Shown: piece by piece, positions 49,837 to 58,684 of the stretch
Position numbering within the stretch: the stretch's first letter is position 1
Layout: each line of letters starts with the position of its first letter
From: DASQFI01 sp035633215
Lineage (GTDB): Bacteria > Acidobacteriota > Vicinamibacteria > Vicinamibacterales > SCN-69-37
Direction of reading: 5' to 3'
NCBI GenBank assembly: GCA_035633215.1
Contig: DASQFI010000062.1
Location: 1-64,000, forward strand
Length of the DNA: 64,000 nt
The notes under the pieces: model-generated
What the model was told of the DNA's origin: nothing
The model's input: the letters and a program-made list of their open reading frames with translations, nothing else
Database searches by the model: none
Translations under genes and position numbers: made by a program

Positions 49837-50967
49837 TCAGACCATCGCGCCTTCGGGGTACTGGAGCGCCAGCCGGAGCTCCTTGGCCAGCTGGTCGACC
49901 GTCGTCCCCGACCGTTTCCAGGCGCCTTCGGTCTCGAAACGGAGGTCTCCGATCCGGCGGCCCCACGGGGCGATGACCCGGCCGATGGCCCGGAAGTCGG
50001 CGCGGTCGGCGTGCTGCTGGTCGAGCTGGCGCACGATGTCGGGAGCGACCCTGATGAAGGCGCGAAGGGCCGGCGCGGTCTTGATGCTGTACTTCCGGCC
50101 GTTCCACGCGGCGCCAAACACCACGGCCACCTGCCTGAAGTAATTGATGAAGAACTTCTTGCCGTCCTCGCGGAAGTCCTCGGCCTTCTTGCCCGTGCCG
50201 AACGCATCGGAGGAAAACAGCTTCTTCAGCTCCTGAGCGAGCGGCGCCTGGGCCACGCGGCCGCGCCCGACGCCGAGCAGCTTGATTTCGCCGTGGAGCG
50301 GCGACTCATCCTTCTCGCTGAGCACGCGGACGACGTCGTGCGCGGCGGCGAGGTTGTCGTCGCGATAGAGCTGGCGCCCCGACAGCGACACGAGGTGCGA
50401 CGCGTTCAGCCGCGTGTGCTTCGCGTTGATCGTGACGAACATCTGCACGACGTGATCTTCGGGTAGCCGATCGAAGATAACCGCCGGGACCGTAAACGTC
50501 TCGTCGCCAAGCTCATTTATCGCCGCGTGCAGCGCGAGCAGCCGGTGCTGGCCGTCGATCGCGCGAAGGATGCCTTCGCGCTCGGGGACCTTGAGAATCC
50601 CAAGCGACGGATCGCTCGGAGACGGCTCGAACTTGAGCGGCTCGTCGCACGAGATGATCACAGCGCCGGCAATCGACGGCAGATCGCGCGCCTGGCGGCA
50701 CTGCTCGTAGTACGAGACGAGCTCGTCGATCTTCTTTCGGATGATCTGGCGCTGGTAGGCTTTGTCGCTCGACGCGATGCGGCGCTCGAGCAGATCCCAT
50801 CGGACTTTCGACTGACGCGCGGCGCCGCGGACGCCCGGCTGCGGGCCCGTCTCGCCGTAGCTCAGGACCTCGAATCGCACCAGCTTGTCGATGTCTTTCG
50901 CCGTGAGGGAAGCCTGATAGAATTGCACGCCAAACTGCTGCATTCGAAGCGCGGCGACGCTGATCAT
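49837..50967 (-). CDS. DGQHR-domain (DndB-like) protein, orphan
   Basis: 376 residues from ATG 50967 (ATG 50943, MQQFGVQF, is possible). The hallmark RAIDGQHRLLAL lies near residue 135 within a ParB-like lead-in (ILKVPEREGILRAIDGQHR), followed by FVTINAKHTRLNASHLVSL and SGRQLYRDDNLAAAHDVV, as in DndB-type proteins that repress DNA phosphorothioation genes. No dndA, dndC, dndD or dndE gene is present nearby, and the cysteine desulfurases here are tied to other genes. So it may be a stand-alone regulator, a defence remnant, or a phage-related orphan. Family call moderately firm; function open. Confidence 0.8.
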   Translation of the reverse strand: MISVAALRMQQFGVQFYQASLTAKDIDKLVRFEVLSYGETGPQPGVRGAARQSKVRWDLLERRIASSDKAYQRQIIRKKIDELVSYYEQCRQARDLPSIAGAVIISCDEPLKFEPSPSDPSLGILKVPEREGILRAIDGQHRLLALHAAINELGDETFTVPAVIFDRLPEDHVVQMFVTINAKHTRLNASHLVSLSGRQLYRDDNLAAAHDVVRVLSEKDESPLHGEIKLLGVGRGRVAQAPLAQELKKLFSSDAFGTGKKAEDFREDGKKFFINYFRQVAVVFGAAWNGRKYSIKTAPALRAFIRVAPDIVRQLDQQHADRADFRAIGRVIAPWGRRIGDLRFETEGAWKRSGTTVDQLAKELRLALQYPEGAMV

Positions 50968-51150
50968 AGGTTGGCGGGACCTTTCGCGCCTCGAGGGAAC
51001 GCCCCGGGCAAAAAAGAGAAGTGTCGATCGCGATTCTATGTGCCAGCCGTGCACAATCTCAAGCCTCCCCACTCCCCTCAGGCGCCGCATCCCGCTTCAG
51101 GTCCCCGTCGTCGTCCGCGGTAAGTAACAGGCCGTCAAGGAGTTGATGTG

Positions 51151-54100
51151 ATGAACGCGCTCGGCACCATCTTTCGGCGTCTTCGAACCGCCCTGCTCCC
51201 CCTGGCTGTACTCGTCATCGCGTCCACTGGCCTCCCGGCCCAGCAGTGGGTCACCGAGACGCGCGATCCGAAGCAGACGCAGGACGAAGATTTCGCGAAG
51301 GCCTACAAGGAGTGGACGGGTGACCCGATGTTCGGCAGCCCGCTCGTCGACCACCTGCCGAAGGTCTCCGGCATCCCCACGCCGAAGGACGTGCTCGGGT
51401 ACCACATCGGCGCCCCGCGCACCCTCACGTACTACGAGAACATCCTGAAGTACTACCGCGCGCTTGCCGCGGCGACACCACGAGTGAAGATTGAAACGAT
51501 TGGCAAGTCGGACGAAAACCGCGAGCTCGTCGTCGTGTGGGTATCGTCCGACGCGAACATCACGAACCTGCAGCAGAACCGCGCCAACCTCGCGCGGCTC
51601 GCCGATCCGCGCGGCGTGCCCGAGGCAGCCATCAAACAACTGATTGCGACGACGAAGCCGCACTACCACTTCATCGGCGGTCTCCACAGCGGCGAGTTCG
51701 GACCGCCCGAGATGCTGATGGAGCTGGTCTATCGGCTGGCGACCGAGACGTCGCCGTTCATCTCGACGATTCGCGACAACGTGATCGTGTCAGTCACACC
51801 GGTCGCCGACACCGACGGGCGGGATCGAAACGTCGATCTCTTCTATTGCAACCAGGACGCGAACGCCGCACCGGGCGGTGCCGCTGGACCTGGAGCCGGT
51901 GCCGGCGCGGCGCCGCCGGCTGGCGCTGGTCGCGGCGGCGGAGTGGGCGGCGGCGGCGCGTGCAGCCTGCCGTATTGGGGTAAGTACGTCTATCACGACA
52001 ACAACCGCGACATTAACCTCTCGCAGATACAGATGCGCGCGCTGGCGGATTGGTACTTCACCGCGCACCCGCCCATCATGCACGACCTGCACGAGGCGCA
52101 ACCGTTGCTCTACACCTACAGCGGCGGACCGCCGCAGAACCCGAATCTCGATCCGATCCTCTTCGCCGAGCTGCCGTTCTTCTCGAACTGGGAGCTCGCG
52201 CAGATGACGAAGTGGGGCATGCCGGGGGTGTACACGCACGCATTCATGGACGGCTGGTCGCCGGGTTACCTCGGCTCGGTCGCGTACAACCACAACGGCA
52301 TGATGCGGATGTACGAGACGCAGTCGGGCCGTGACGGCGGACCGGCCGCGGCGGCCGCGGGTACCGCACCAGGCGCGGGCGCCGCGCCAGCCGCTGGAGG
52401 CCGCGCAGGTGCTGGAGGCGGTGGCGGTGGGCGTGGAAACCGGGGCGGCGGGGGCGGCGCCGGAGGTGGTGGTGCGGCGGCCGGTGGTGGTGCCGCAGGC
52501 GGCGGCGCCGCGGCGGGCACGGCCGGACGAGGCGGCGAGACCGCCGGGGCTGCTCAGCCGGGTGCCGGTGGTGCAGGCGCTCAGGCGGGTGGTCCGGCTG
52601 GAGCCGCCGGCCCGCTATTCCCAGGCAGTGTCGGCCGTGGCGGCGGCGGACCCGGTGGCGCTCCGGGCGGCGGCCGCGGCGGTATCCCCACCGGTCGAGG
52701 CGGCGGCCAGGACCGCGAGTGGTACCGCGGTATTCCGATCCCGCCGGGCGCGCAGAACAACTTCACGCGCCGCAACAACACGAACTACATGCAGACCGGC
52801 GTGCTGTCCGGGCTCCAGCTGACGGCGATGTTCCCGAACCTGGTCATCGAGAACTTCTACACGAAGACCCGCAACTCGATCGAGCAGGGCAAAACGACCG
52901 CGCCGTTCGGCTACGTCATTCCCGTTCAGCGCGACATGACCCGGCCGACCGAGCTCGTGCGCATCCTTCGCGTGCAGGGCATCGAAGTCGGCCAGACGAC
53001 GGCCGCCGTGAAGATCGGCGAGACGTCGTTCCCGGCAGGTTCGTTCGTGATCAAAGGCGGCCAGCCGTACTGGCGGCTTGCCAAGAACCTCCTCGAACGC
53101 CAGGACTATCCTGACCCCGCGCTTCGGACCTACGACGACAGCGGCTGGTCAATGGGACACGCCTTCAACGTCGACGTGAAAGAGATTCGCGACAAGGCGA
53201 TCCTCGACGTCGCCGCGCCGCTCATCAAGCTGCCGGAGCTCAAAGGCAAGATCACGGGCACCGGCACAGCCGGCCTGGCGATCGCGCACTTCGGGTCGAA
53301 CAACATGATCACGTTCCGCTACAAGGTGCGAAACGTGCCCATGAAAGTCGCCGAGAAGAGCTTCACGGTCGAGGGGGTCGAATTCCCCGCCGGCTCGTAC
53401 ATCGTCACTGGGTCGACCGATCTGACGGCTGTGCGCACCGCCGTCGAGCAGCTTGGCCTGACGGCCGCGGCGTTTGCGACGGCGCCGACGGTCGCGACGC
53501 ATGACGGCGACGTGCCGCGCGTGGCCATCTACTCGCAGTGGAACGGCACGCAGGAGCTGGGGTGGTACCGCCACGCGTTCGATCAGTTCGGCATCCCGTT
53601 CGAGCTGATCTACAAGGAGCGGGTCACGAAGGGCAATCTCAAGGGCGACTTCGACGTGATCGTCATGGCGGCGCAGAACATCAACCGCACGGTCGCGCTC
53701 GCGACGCCGGCCGCGCGCCCCAGCGCCTACGTGAAGACCGACAAGTTCAAGTTCCTGGGGATGTACGGCGAGACGACCGATACGACCGGCGGCTTCGGAC
53801 AGGAAGGCGTCGACGCCTTTGCGAAATTCCTCGAGGCCGGCGGCACGATCGTGGCGGCCGACAGCGCCGTCAGGTTCCCCATCGAATTCGGGTTTGCCCG
53901 TTCGATCGACACCGAAGGCGTGACGGGCGTGAATGCGCAGAAGCCGCTCGTGCAGGCGGAGATCGTGCGAACCGACCATCCCGCCTTCTACGGCTACGCG
54001 GATCGGATCATCCCGATCAAGTACGCGTCACAGCAGTCGTTCTTCCGGGTCGGTCCTGCGGATCAGGCCAACATCCTGGCGCGATTCGTCGGCGGGGACG

Positions 54101-54306
54101 CCGCGGTGCTGAGTGGGCTGATGGTGGGCGGCGACGCAATCCGCGGCCGCGCGTTCGCCGTGGACGTGCCGAACGCGCACAACGGCAAGGGACGCGTGAT
54201 CATGTTCTCGAACAACCCGGTCTACCGCTGGCAGAACCACGGCGAGTTCAACATGATCTTCAATTCGATTCTGAACTGGAACGACGTGCCCGCGCCGGCA
54301 AAATGA
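51151..54306 (+). CDS. Secreted M14 zinc carboxypeptidase with glycine-rich linker
   Basis: 1051 residues from ATG 51151, with AAGGAG eight bases upstream (GTG at 51148 is the alternative). Signal peptide LLPLAVLVIASTGLPAQ. M14 features: HFIGGLHSGEFGPPEMLMELV (HxxE zinc ligands), NNRDINLSQIQMRAL (substrate Asn/Arg) and MHDLHEAQPLLYTYSG. A long Gly/Ala-rich low-complexity stretch of about 130 residues (52340-52720) and a shorter one (51872-51960) interrupt the catalytic region. The C-terminal 450 residues form an extra domain with NNPVYRWQNHGEFN. Common in Acidobacteriota; exported peptidase of unknown substrate. Confidence 0.9.
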   Translation: MNALGTIFRRLRTALLPLAVLVIASTGLPAQQWVTETRDPKQTQDEDFAKAYKEWTGDPMFGSPLVDHLPKVSGIPTPKDVLGYHIGAPRTLTYYENILKYYRALAAATPRVKIETIGKSDENRELVVVWVSSDANITNLQQNRANLARLADPRGVPEAAIKQLIATTKPHYHFIGGLHSGEFGPPEMLMELVYRLATETSPFISTIRDNVIVSVTPVADTDGRDRNVDLFYCNQDANAAPGGAAGPGAGAGAAPPAGAGRGGGVGGGGACSLPYWGKYVYHDNNRDINLSQIQMRALADWYFTAHPPIMHDLHEAQPLLYTYSGGPPQNPNLDPILFAELPFFSNWELAQMTKWGMPGVYTHAFMDGWSPGYLGSVAYNHNGMMRMYETQSGRDGGPAAAAAGTAPGAGAAPAAGGRAGAGGGGGGRGNRGGGGGAGGGGAAAGGGAAGGGAAAGTAGRGGETAGAAQPGAGGAGAQAGGPAGAAGPLFPGSVGRGGGGPGGAPGGGRGGIPTGRGGGQDREWYRGIPIPPGAQNNFTRRNNTNYMQTGVLSGLQLTAMFPNLVIENFYTKTRNSIEQGKTTAPFGYVIPVQRDMTRPTELVRILRVQGIEVGQTTAAVKIGETSFPAGSFVIKGGQPYWRLAKNLLERQDYPDPALRTYDDSGWSMGHAFNVDVKEIRDKAILDVAAPLIKLPELKGKITGTGTAGLAIAHFGSNNMITFRYKVRNVPMKVAEKSFTVEGVEFPAGSYIVTGSTDLTAVRTAVEQLGLTAAAFATAPTVATHDGDVPRVAIYSQWNGTQELGWYRHAFDQFGIPFELIYKERVTKGNLKGDFDVIVMAAQNINRTVALATPAARPSAYVKTDKFKFLGMYGETTDTTGGFGQEGVDAFAKFLEAGGTIVAADSAVRFPIEFGFARSIDTEGVTGVNAQKPLVQAEIVRTDHPAFYGYADRIIPIKYASQQSFFRVGPADQANILARFVGGDAAVLSGLMVGGDAIRGRAFAVDVPNAHNGKGRVIMFSNNPVYRWQNHGEFNMIFNSILNWNDVPAPAK

Positions 54307-54307
54307 C

Positions 54308-54368
54308 AGATGTAGGCCGGCCCTTCAGGGCCGGCGGGTCGCCGGGGCTGAAGCCCCGGCCTACGTCT
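54308..54368. repeat. GTAGG-family palindrome pair
   Basis: GGCCGGCCCTTCAGGGCCGGC and GCCGGGGCTGAAGCCCCGGC framed by AGATGTAGG and CCTACGTCT. It lies between the convergent M14 and anti-sigma genes and touches the latter's stop codon (54367-54369). Confidence 0.9.
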
Positions 54369-55209
54369 AATTGGTGCCGATCAGCAGAATGGGCGGCGTG
54401 GGTGTCTGAGACCCACCCGCCGGCTCATTCGTCACCGCCACCGCGTTGATGGCGGTGACGCCCGGCGGCAACGGAACCGTGAGCGAGCCTGATCCGTTTG
54501 TCGGTCCGAACGTCCCGACGCCTATTGGCGTCTTCCCCGCGATCACCCAGAGTTGATACACGCGCCCGGGCGTCAATGCTGGCAGCTGCTCGGCGTTGAA
54601 CACCAGACCACGCGACGGGCTCCAGTACGCCCGGCCCGTCGCTCCTTCCGCGCCTGGCTGCCCCTTCATCACGACCTGCTGCACATCGGGCGCGCTGATG
54701 ACGCGTACGGTCTGGATCAGATTCGCCGAATCACGCCGGAGGGAAATCAGGTCCTCGCGCAGGCGATCGGCCTGCGCGGAGCTCACGGTCACCATCTGCT
54801 CGAGCGAGCTGATCCTGGAACGCAGCGACCACGCATACATACCGCTCACCATCGCGGCGACGACGGCGGCGGCCGCGACGAGCCACGGCATCGGCGACGG
54901 GCGAGCTGAGGCGCGGGACGGCGGGAATGGCAGCGTCTGTGCCGGCGGCACGGGCGCGGCCCGGCGCAGAAATGCGGCATCCGGCTGCCCCGTCGCGTTC
55001 GCGAGCGTCCGCGCCTTCAGCGCGACCGGCGGCGTCATCGGCTCGGCGGTCATGCCGATGCCGGCGACGACACGCCTGAGCTCGGCCAGCTCGGCCTGGC
55101 AGCGGGCACACGACGACAGATGCGCCTCGAATGCCCGCGCGTCGGGCGGATCGAGCGCGTCGATGGCGTACGACGCGAGAGCGTCTTCGAAGGCTTCGTG
55201 GGCCATCAT
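54367..55209 (-). CDS. Anti-sigma factor, RskA-type with zinc-finger N-terminus
   Basis: 280 residues from ATG 55209, overlapping the TGA of the sigma gene. The N-terminal ASD domain has the ZAS motif HLSSCARC (HxxxCxxC) near residue 35; a single membrane helix (WLVAAAAVVAAMVSGMYAW, residues about 105-123) is followed by a periplasmic coiled coil (SLEQMVTVSSAQADRLREDL) and an RskA domain with YQLWVIAGKTPIGVGTF. It should hold the cognate ECF sigma at the membrane until released by proteolysis. The signal is not evident. Confidence 0.92.
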   Translation of the reverse strand: MMAHEAFEDALASYAIDALDPPDARAFEAHLSSCARCQAELAELRRVVAGIGMTAEPMTPPVALKARTLANATGQPDAAFLRRAAPVPPAQTLPFPPSRASARPSPMPWLVAAAAVVAAMVSGMYAWSLRSRISSLEQMVTVSSAQADRLREDLISLRRDSANLIQTVRVISAPDVQQVVMKGQPGAEGATGRAYWSPSRGLVFNAEQLPALTPGRVYQLWVIAGKTPIGVGTFGPTNGSGSLTVPLPPGVTAINAVAVTNEPAGGSQTPTPPILLIGTN

Positions 55210-55793
55210 TTCAGCGCTCCCCTCAGCGTCATCATCGCCGAGCGGAGGCGCGTCTTGATCGTGCCGAGCGGCACGCCTGTGCGCGCGGCAATTTCCGAAT
55301 GCGTCAGGCCTTCGTAATACGCCAGATCGACTAGCGCCCGCTGCTCGTCGGGCAACCCTTCGAGCGCGGCGCGCACGTTGCGCGCGTCCTCGGACGACAT
55401 GGCGACCTGCTCCGGACTCCGGTCGGGCGTTGAGAGCGGCGCGACCGTGGCCGGTTCGACGCCGCGCTCGAGATCCGGCCGCGCCCGCCGCGCGCGAAGC
55501 CGATCGATCGCGCGCGTCCGCGTGAGCAGCACGATCCACCCCGCCACGCTCGCGCGCGCGGCGTCGTAACGGGTGGCCTCCCGCCACACCTGCGCGAACA
55601 CGTCCTGCACGACCTCTTCGGCCAGGTCCGGCTGCGCCAGGATCCGACGCGCCAGACCGTAGGCCGTCGAGGCGTAGCGATCGTAGAGGCGTTCCAAAGC
55701 GTCCGCCGATCCGCCGGCGACCTCCGCCAGAATCTGGCGGTCGGCCTCGGCAGCGTCCTTTCGCAAAGTGTCCGGCACGGTCTGGGCCGTCAA
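55206..55793 (-). CDS. ECF sigma factor (SigK-like)
   Basis: 195 residues. Region 2 shows LERLYDRYASTAYGLARRIL, AEEVVQDVFAQVWREATRYD and WIVLLTRTRAIDRLRARRAR; region 4 shows ALEGLPDEQRALVDLAYYEGLTHSEIAARTGVPLGTIKTRLRSAM. Coupled to the anti-sigma gene by overlap. Resembles ECF19/SigK group proteins, which pair with RskA-type anti-sigmas. No own promoter could be assigned; the upstream gap is a repeat. Confidence 0.95.
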   Translation of the reverse strand: MTAQTVPDTLRKDAAEADRQILAEVAGGSADALERLYDRYASTAYGLARRILAQPDLAEEVVQDVFAQVWREATRYDAARASVAGWIVLLTRTRAIDRLRARRARPDLERGVEPATVAPLSTPDRSPEQVAMSSEDARNVRAALEGLPDEQRALVDLAYYEGLTHSEIAARTGVPLGTIKTRLRSAMMTLRGALK

Positions 55794-55822
55794 GACAGTA
55801 CTACGGCCAATGGCCCGGAAGA

Positions 55823-55896
55823 GATTGGTAATTGGTAATGGCTAATTGGTAATGGGTTCTTTCCATTACCTATTACCGATTGCCAATTGCCAATGG
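55823..55896. repeat. TAATGGG/AATTGGCAAT repeat, supplies a stop codon
   Basis: Inverted repeat of GATTGGTAATTGGTAATGG-type units, same family as 44713-44845. The stop codon and last six residues (LAIGNR) of the 55873-56913 gene are read from it. Confidence 0.85.
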
Positions 55897-56913
55897 TCTT
55901 TTTCCCCACCACACCGCCAACCCCAGCATCAACCACGTCAGCAGGCCGAACGCGACCAGCGACCACTGAAGAGGAAGAGCACGATGCAACGGCGCGCTGA
56001 CAGCACCGTACGCCAGCGCGACGTGCACCCAGTAGACGAAGAGCGAATGTCGACCGAAGACGACGAGGGGACTCCAGTGATCGCTCGTGGGACGTTGGAG
56101 CCACAGCCAGGCGGCGGCGAGGGCGACCGTCATGACGCCCACCCGGATCAGGAAAAACGAAATCGACGTGCTCCAGAATTCAGATGCGGCAAAGGGCGAC
56201 GGCAAAGACCGGCCGAGCGTTCCGGCGCCCGTGATTGCGAGACCCGCAATTGCCAGGCGTAAATGAAACGTTCGATCGCCCTCGGCGCTCCGGTCCCGCG
56301 CCAGATACACCCCGACGTACGCGCCGATGAAGACGAATGCAATCCAGGGAAAAAGCGTGAACACGCCGAAGGTGCCGACCGGACGAATGTACGCCTCGAG
56401 TCTCGGAGGGAGCGCCGCCGGCCACTCCCAGACTCTCGACCACGGCGAGATGAGCACGATGATGGCGGCGGGGACCAGCAGGTAGAGGGCGAGCTTTCTG
56501 GGCGTCGTCGCGCGACCCCAGCCGGCGGCGGCGACGACCAGCCCGAGGCCGAGAATGTTGAGGATGTCCGGTTTGAAGATCGACGACCAGCTCGCCGAAA
56601 GGTCGAACAGAAACGACTGAAAACGAAAGAGATGCGCCAGGCCGAAGACCTGCCAGCCGCGCCACTCGAGCGCGGCGGCCGCCGACTGGCGATCGATGCC
56701 GGACTTCCGCATCTTCGCGGCTCCAGCGAGCGGAACCGCGACTCCCGCAAGAAACAGAAACAGCGGCGCGGCCCAGCCGCCAACGAGCGAGGCCAGTCTG
56801 AACGCGCCGCTCTCGCGCGCCTCTGACGCCGTCCAGGCGTCGACGGCGTGCCACTCCATCATGATGAGCACGGCCAGGCCGCGGAGCCAGTCGATGTACG
56901 TTCGGCGGCGCAT
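55873..56913 (-). CDS. HGSNAT/DUF1624-like membrane acyltransferase, second copy
   Basis: 346 residues with about ten membrane helices. Opens RTYIDWLRGLAVLIMMEWHAVDAW, which matches the DxLRGLAxxxMxxxH pattern of transmembrane acyltransferases, with the histidine as putative acetyl carrier. Further lines WAAPLFLFLAGVAVPLAGA and VFGRHSLFVYWVHVALAYG fit the family. Only weakly alike to the 21360-22508 protein. Its C-terminus and stop come from a repeat. Substrate unknown; upstream of the ECF sigma gene on the same strand. Confidence 0.78.
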   Translation of the reverse strand: MRRRTYIDWLRGLAVLIMMEWHAVDAWTASEARESGAFRLASLVGGWAAPLFLFLAGVAVPLAGAAKMRKSGIDRQSAAAALEWRGWQVFGLAHLFRFQSFLFDLSASWSSIFKPDILNILGLGLVVAAAGWGRATTPRKLALYLLVPAAIIVLISPWSRVWEWPAALPPRLEAYIRPVGTFGVFTLFPWIAFVFIGAYVGVYLARDRSAEGDRTFHLRLAIAGLAITGAGTLGRSLPSPFAASEFWSTSISFFLIRVGVMTVALAAAWLWLQRPTSDHWSPLVVFGRHSLFVYWVHVALAYGAVSAPLHRALPLQWSLVAFGLLTWLMLGLAVWWGKRPLAIGNR

Positions 56914-56931
56914 CCGTCACGGCACCCGGCG

Positions 56932-57333
56932 TCAGCCCGTGACCGTGAACGTCGTCTTCAACTCGACATCCTGGCGAATCGTGTTCCAGACCGAGCAGTA
57001 GGTCGTTCGGGAAAGCTCGATCGCCCGTTCCACCATGTGACCTTCCACGCGGCCGCGAACCTCGAAGTGCAGATGCATCGACAGGTACCTGCGCGGATGC
57101 TCCTCGGCGCGCACGCCATCGAAGGTAATTCTCAGATCTTGCAGGTCCTGACGGCCTTTTTTGAGGACATGCACCACGTCCATCGCCATACAGGCCATCA
57201 CGGCGTATGCCAGCGCCTGGGGAGGCGACGTCAGCTCGGGCGTGGAGCTGTCGAGCTCGATGCGGGGGCTCCCCTCGCCATTGGTGAAGCGCAGATCGCC
57301 CTTCCAGTCGAGCGATAACGAGACCTTGGGCAT
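56932..57333 (-). CDS. OsmC-family peroxiredoxin-like protein
   Basis: 133 residues. OsmC/Ohr fold with both redox cysteines: AYAVMACMAMDVVHVLKKGRQ (peroxidatic) and LSRTTYCSVWNTIRQDVELK (resolving), plus GVRAEEHPRRYLSMHLHFEV with the family arginine. Reduces organic hydroperoxides in known relatives. 18 bases ahead of the acyltransferase on the same strand. Confidence 0.9.
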   Translation of the reverse strand: MPKVSLSLDWKGDLRFTNGEGSPRIELDSSTPELTSPPQALAYAVMACMAMDVVHVLKKGRQDLQDLRITFDGVRAEEHPRRYLSMHLHFEVRGRVEGHMVERAIELSRTTYCSVWNTIRQDVELKTTFTVTG

Positions 57334-57505
57334 GCGTACACGATTATCCGACGAGGGCCGTTCTCACGTCCCGCATGGAGTAAACCCGGCGAGGATCACG
57401 AGACATTCGGCCGAGTATCAACCGGTTGCCTGCCAGAGGAACGTGAGAACGGCTCGAGCATAAAGCCGGTTTCGTCTGCGGCCGACAATTTTGGCTGAGG
57501 TCGAC

Positions 57506-57823
57506 ATGGTCAATGAACGGCGGCAGCATCCACGCATCGCAGTACCGATGGACGGTCGCTGGTTGGGTGACTCGGGCGGGACGACCTGCCAGGTGGAGAA
57601 CATCAGCCTCGGAGGTTGTTTCGTGCGGACGTCGGCGCCCTCCGTCGAAGGTATGGGAGTCCTGCGCCTGATCTTCGGGCGCCGGCCGCTCTCGATCGCG
57701 GGCCGGATCGTGCACGCCGAACGCGGCCGCGGCTTCGGCATGAAGTTTCAGGACGTCTCGGCCGACGTCCGCTCCGAACTGATGAGATACCTCGAAGAAC
57801 TAAAGTCGGCACGGGTCGCGTAA
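57506..57823 (+). CDS. PilZ domain protein 1
   Basis: 105 residues from ATG 57506, GAGG five bases upstream (TTG 57491 less likely). Single PilZ domain that binds cyclic-di-GMP: ERRQHPRIAVPM supplies the RxxxR motif and VENISLGGCFV the (D/N)xSxxG motif, both intact. First of three tandem PilZ genes on this strand, about 107 bases ahead of the second. Confidence 0.92.
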   Translation: MVNERRQHPRIAVPMDGRWLGDSGGTTCQVENISLGGCFVRTSAPSVEGMGVLRLIFGRRPLSIAGRIVHAERGRGFGMKFQDVSADVRSELMRYLEELKSARVA

Positions 57824-57930
57824 CAAAGTGCACCACGGGTTGTACAAAGGTCATTTACTGTCGGTCTTCTCCGATCGACAGGTCGGCGGAAGTCCGCCAC
57901 TCTGCGGTACGCAAATTGCGCTGAGGTTCC

Positions 57931-58410
57931 ATGAGTCCTCGCGTGTTGGTCGAGCGCAGAAAGCATCCTCGTGTGAGGGTGATGCTGGACGGACACTGGA
58001 GAGCTGAGTCAGCTCCAGGCTTCTACCAGCTTGCGGATCTCAGCCTCGGTGGGTGCTTCCTTCAGGCCCACAAAGCGCCGGCGGCCGGTCAACCCGGGAC
58101 TCTCACCATTTACTTCAAGCACGACGGACCGATGGTGGTCGAGGGAGAGGTTGTCCCTGCTTCGCGTGACGGCGGCTTTGCCGTCCGGTTTCCGCATCTG
58201 AGCTCGTCGCACGAATTCCAGCTCAGTATTCAGCTCGAGACGCTGAAGGACGAAGAGCACTTCGATCGTTTCCCAGTCAGCGCCTACGTCTGGAAGACGC
58301 GCAAACCCCAGCTGGACCAGCCTGCGACCGGCGACCCGCCTGAGCCGGAAGAAGAGCACTCTCATGGCCCAAGAACGCCGAAAACACCCCCGCGTGACCG
58401 AACCGATTGA
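57931..58410 (+). CDS. PilZ domain protein 2
   Basis: 159 residues. ERRKHPRVRVMLDGHW (RxxxR) and LADLSLGGCFLQ (DxSxxG) show an intact c-di-GMP site. After the domain there is a C-terminal tail of about 45 residues, acidic then basic and proline-rich (QPATGDPPEPEEEHSHGPRT), probably disordered. Its 3' end overlaps the next PilZ gene by 47 bases in another frame, so the two are translated from the same mRNA. Confidence 0.9.
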   Translation: MSPRVLVERRKHPRVRVMLDGHWRAESAPGFYQLADLSLGGCFLQAHKAPAAGQPGTLTIYFKHDGPMVVEGEVVPASRDGGFAVRFPHLSSSHEFQLSIQLETLKDEEHFDRFPVSAYVWKTRKPQLDQPATGDPPEPEEEHSHGPRTPKTPPRDRTD

Positions 58411-58684
58411 CGGCCAGTGGCGAAGCGCTTCGGGCGGACACTTCTGCCAAGTCCTGAACGTCAGCATGGGCGGATGTTTCGCAAAATCGCCGACCGCGCC
58501 CGCCTCGACCGAGCTGACTACGATGACGCTCTATTTTGGCAAGCACGGCCCGCTGTCGATTAAGGGGAAGGTCGTGCGCGCCGAGCCAAAAGAGGGATTC
58601 GGGCTCGCCTTCGATCAGCTGCACCACGAGATGAAGCTGCAGCTCGGGCAGCACATTCAGTCGTTGAAGGTCGGGGACTACTGA
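58364..58684 (+). CDS. PilZ domain protein 3
   Basis: 106 residues, a lone PilZ domain. ERRKHPRVTEPIDGQW (RxxxR) and VLNVSMGGCFAKS (NxSxxG) are intact. ATG 58364 lies within the tail of the preceding gene, a 47-base overlap. The three proteins share the first 30 residues closely and likely arose by tandem duplication; each could respond to c-di-GMP with a different partner. Convergent with FTR1 by a 7-base overlap. Confidence 0.9.
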   Translation: MAQERRKHPRVTEPIDGQWRSASGGHFCQVLNVSMGGCFAKSPTAPASTELTTMTLYFGKHGPLSIKGKVVRAEPKEGFGLAFDQLHHEMKLQLGQHIQSLKVGDY

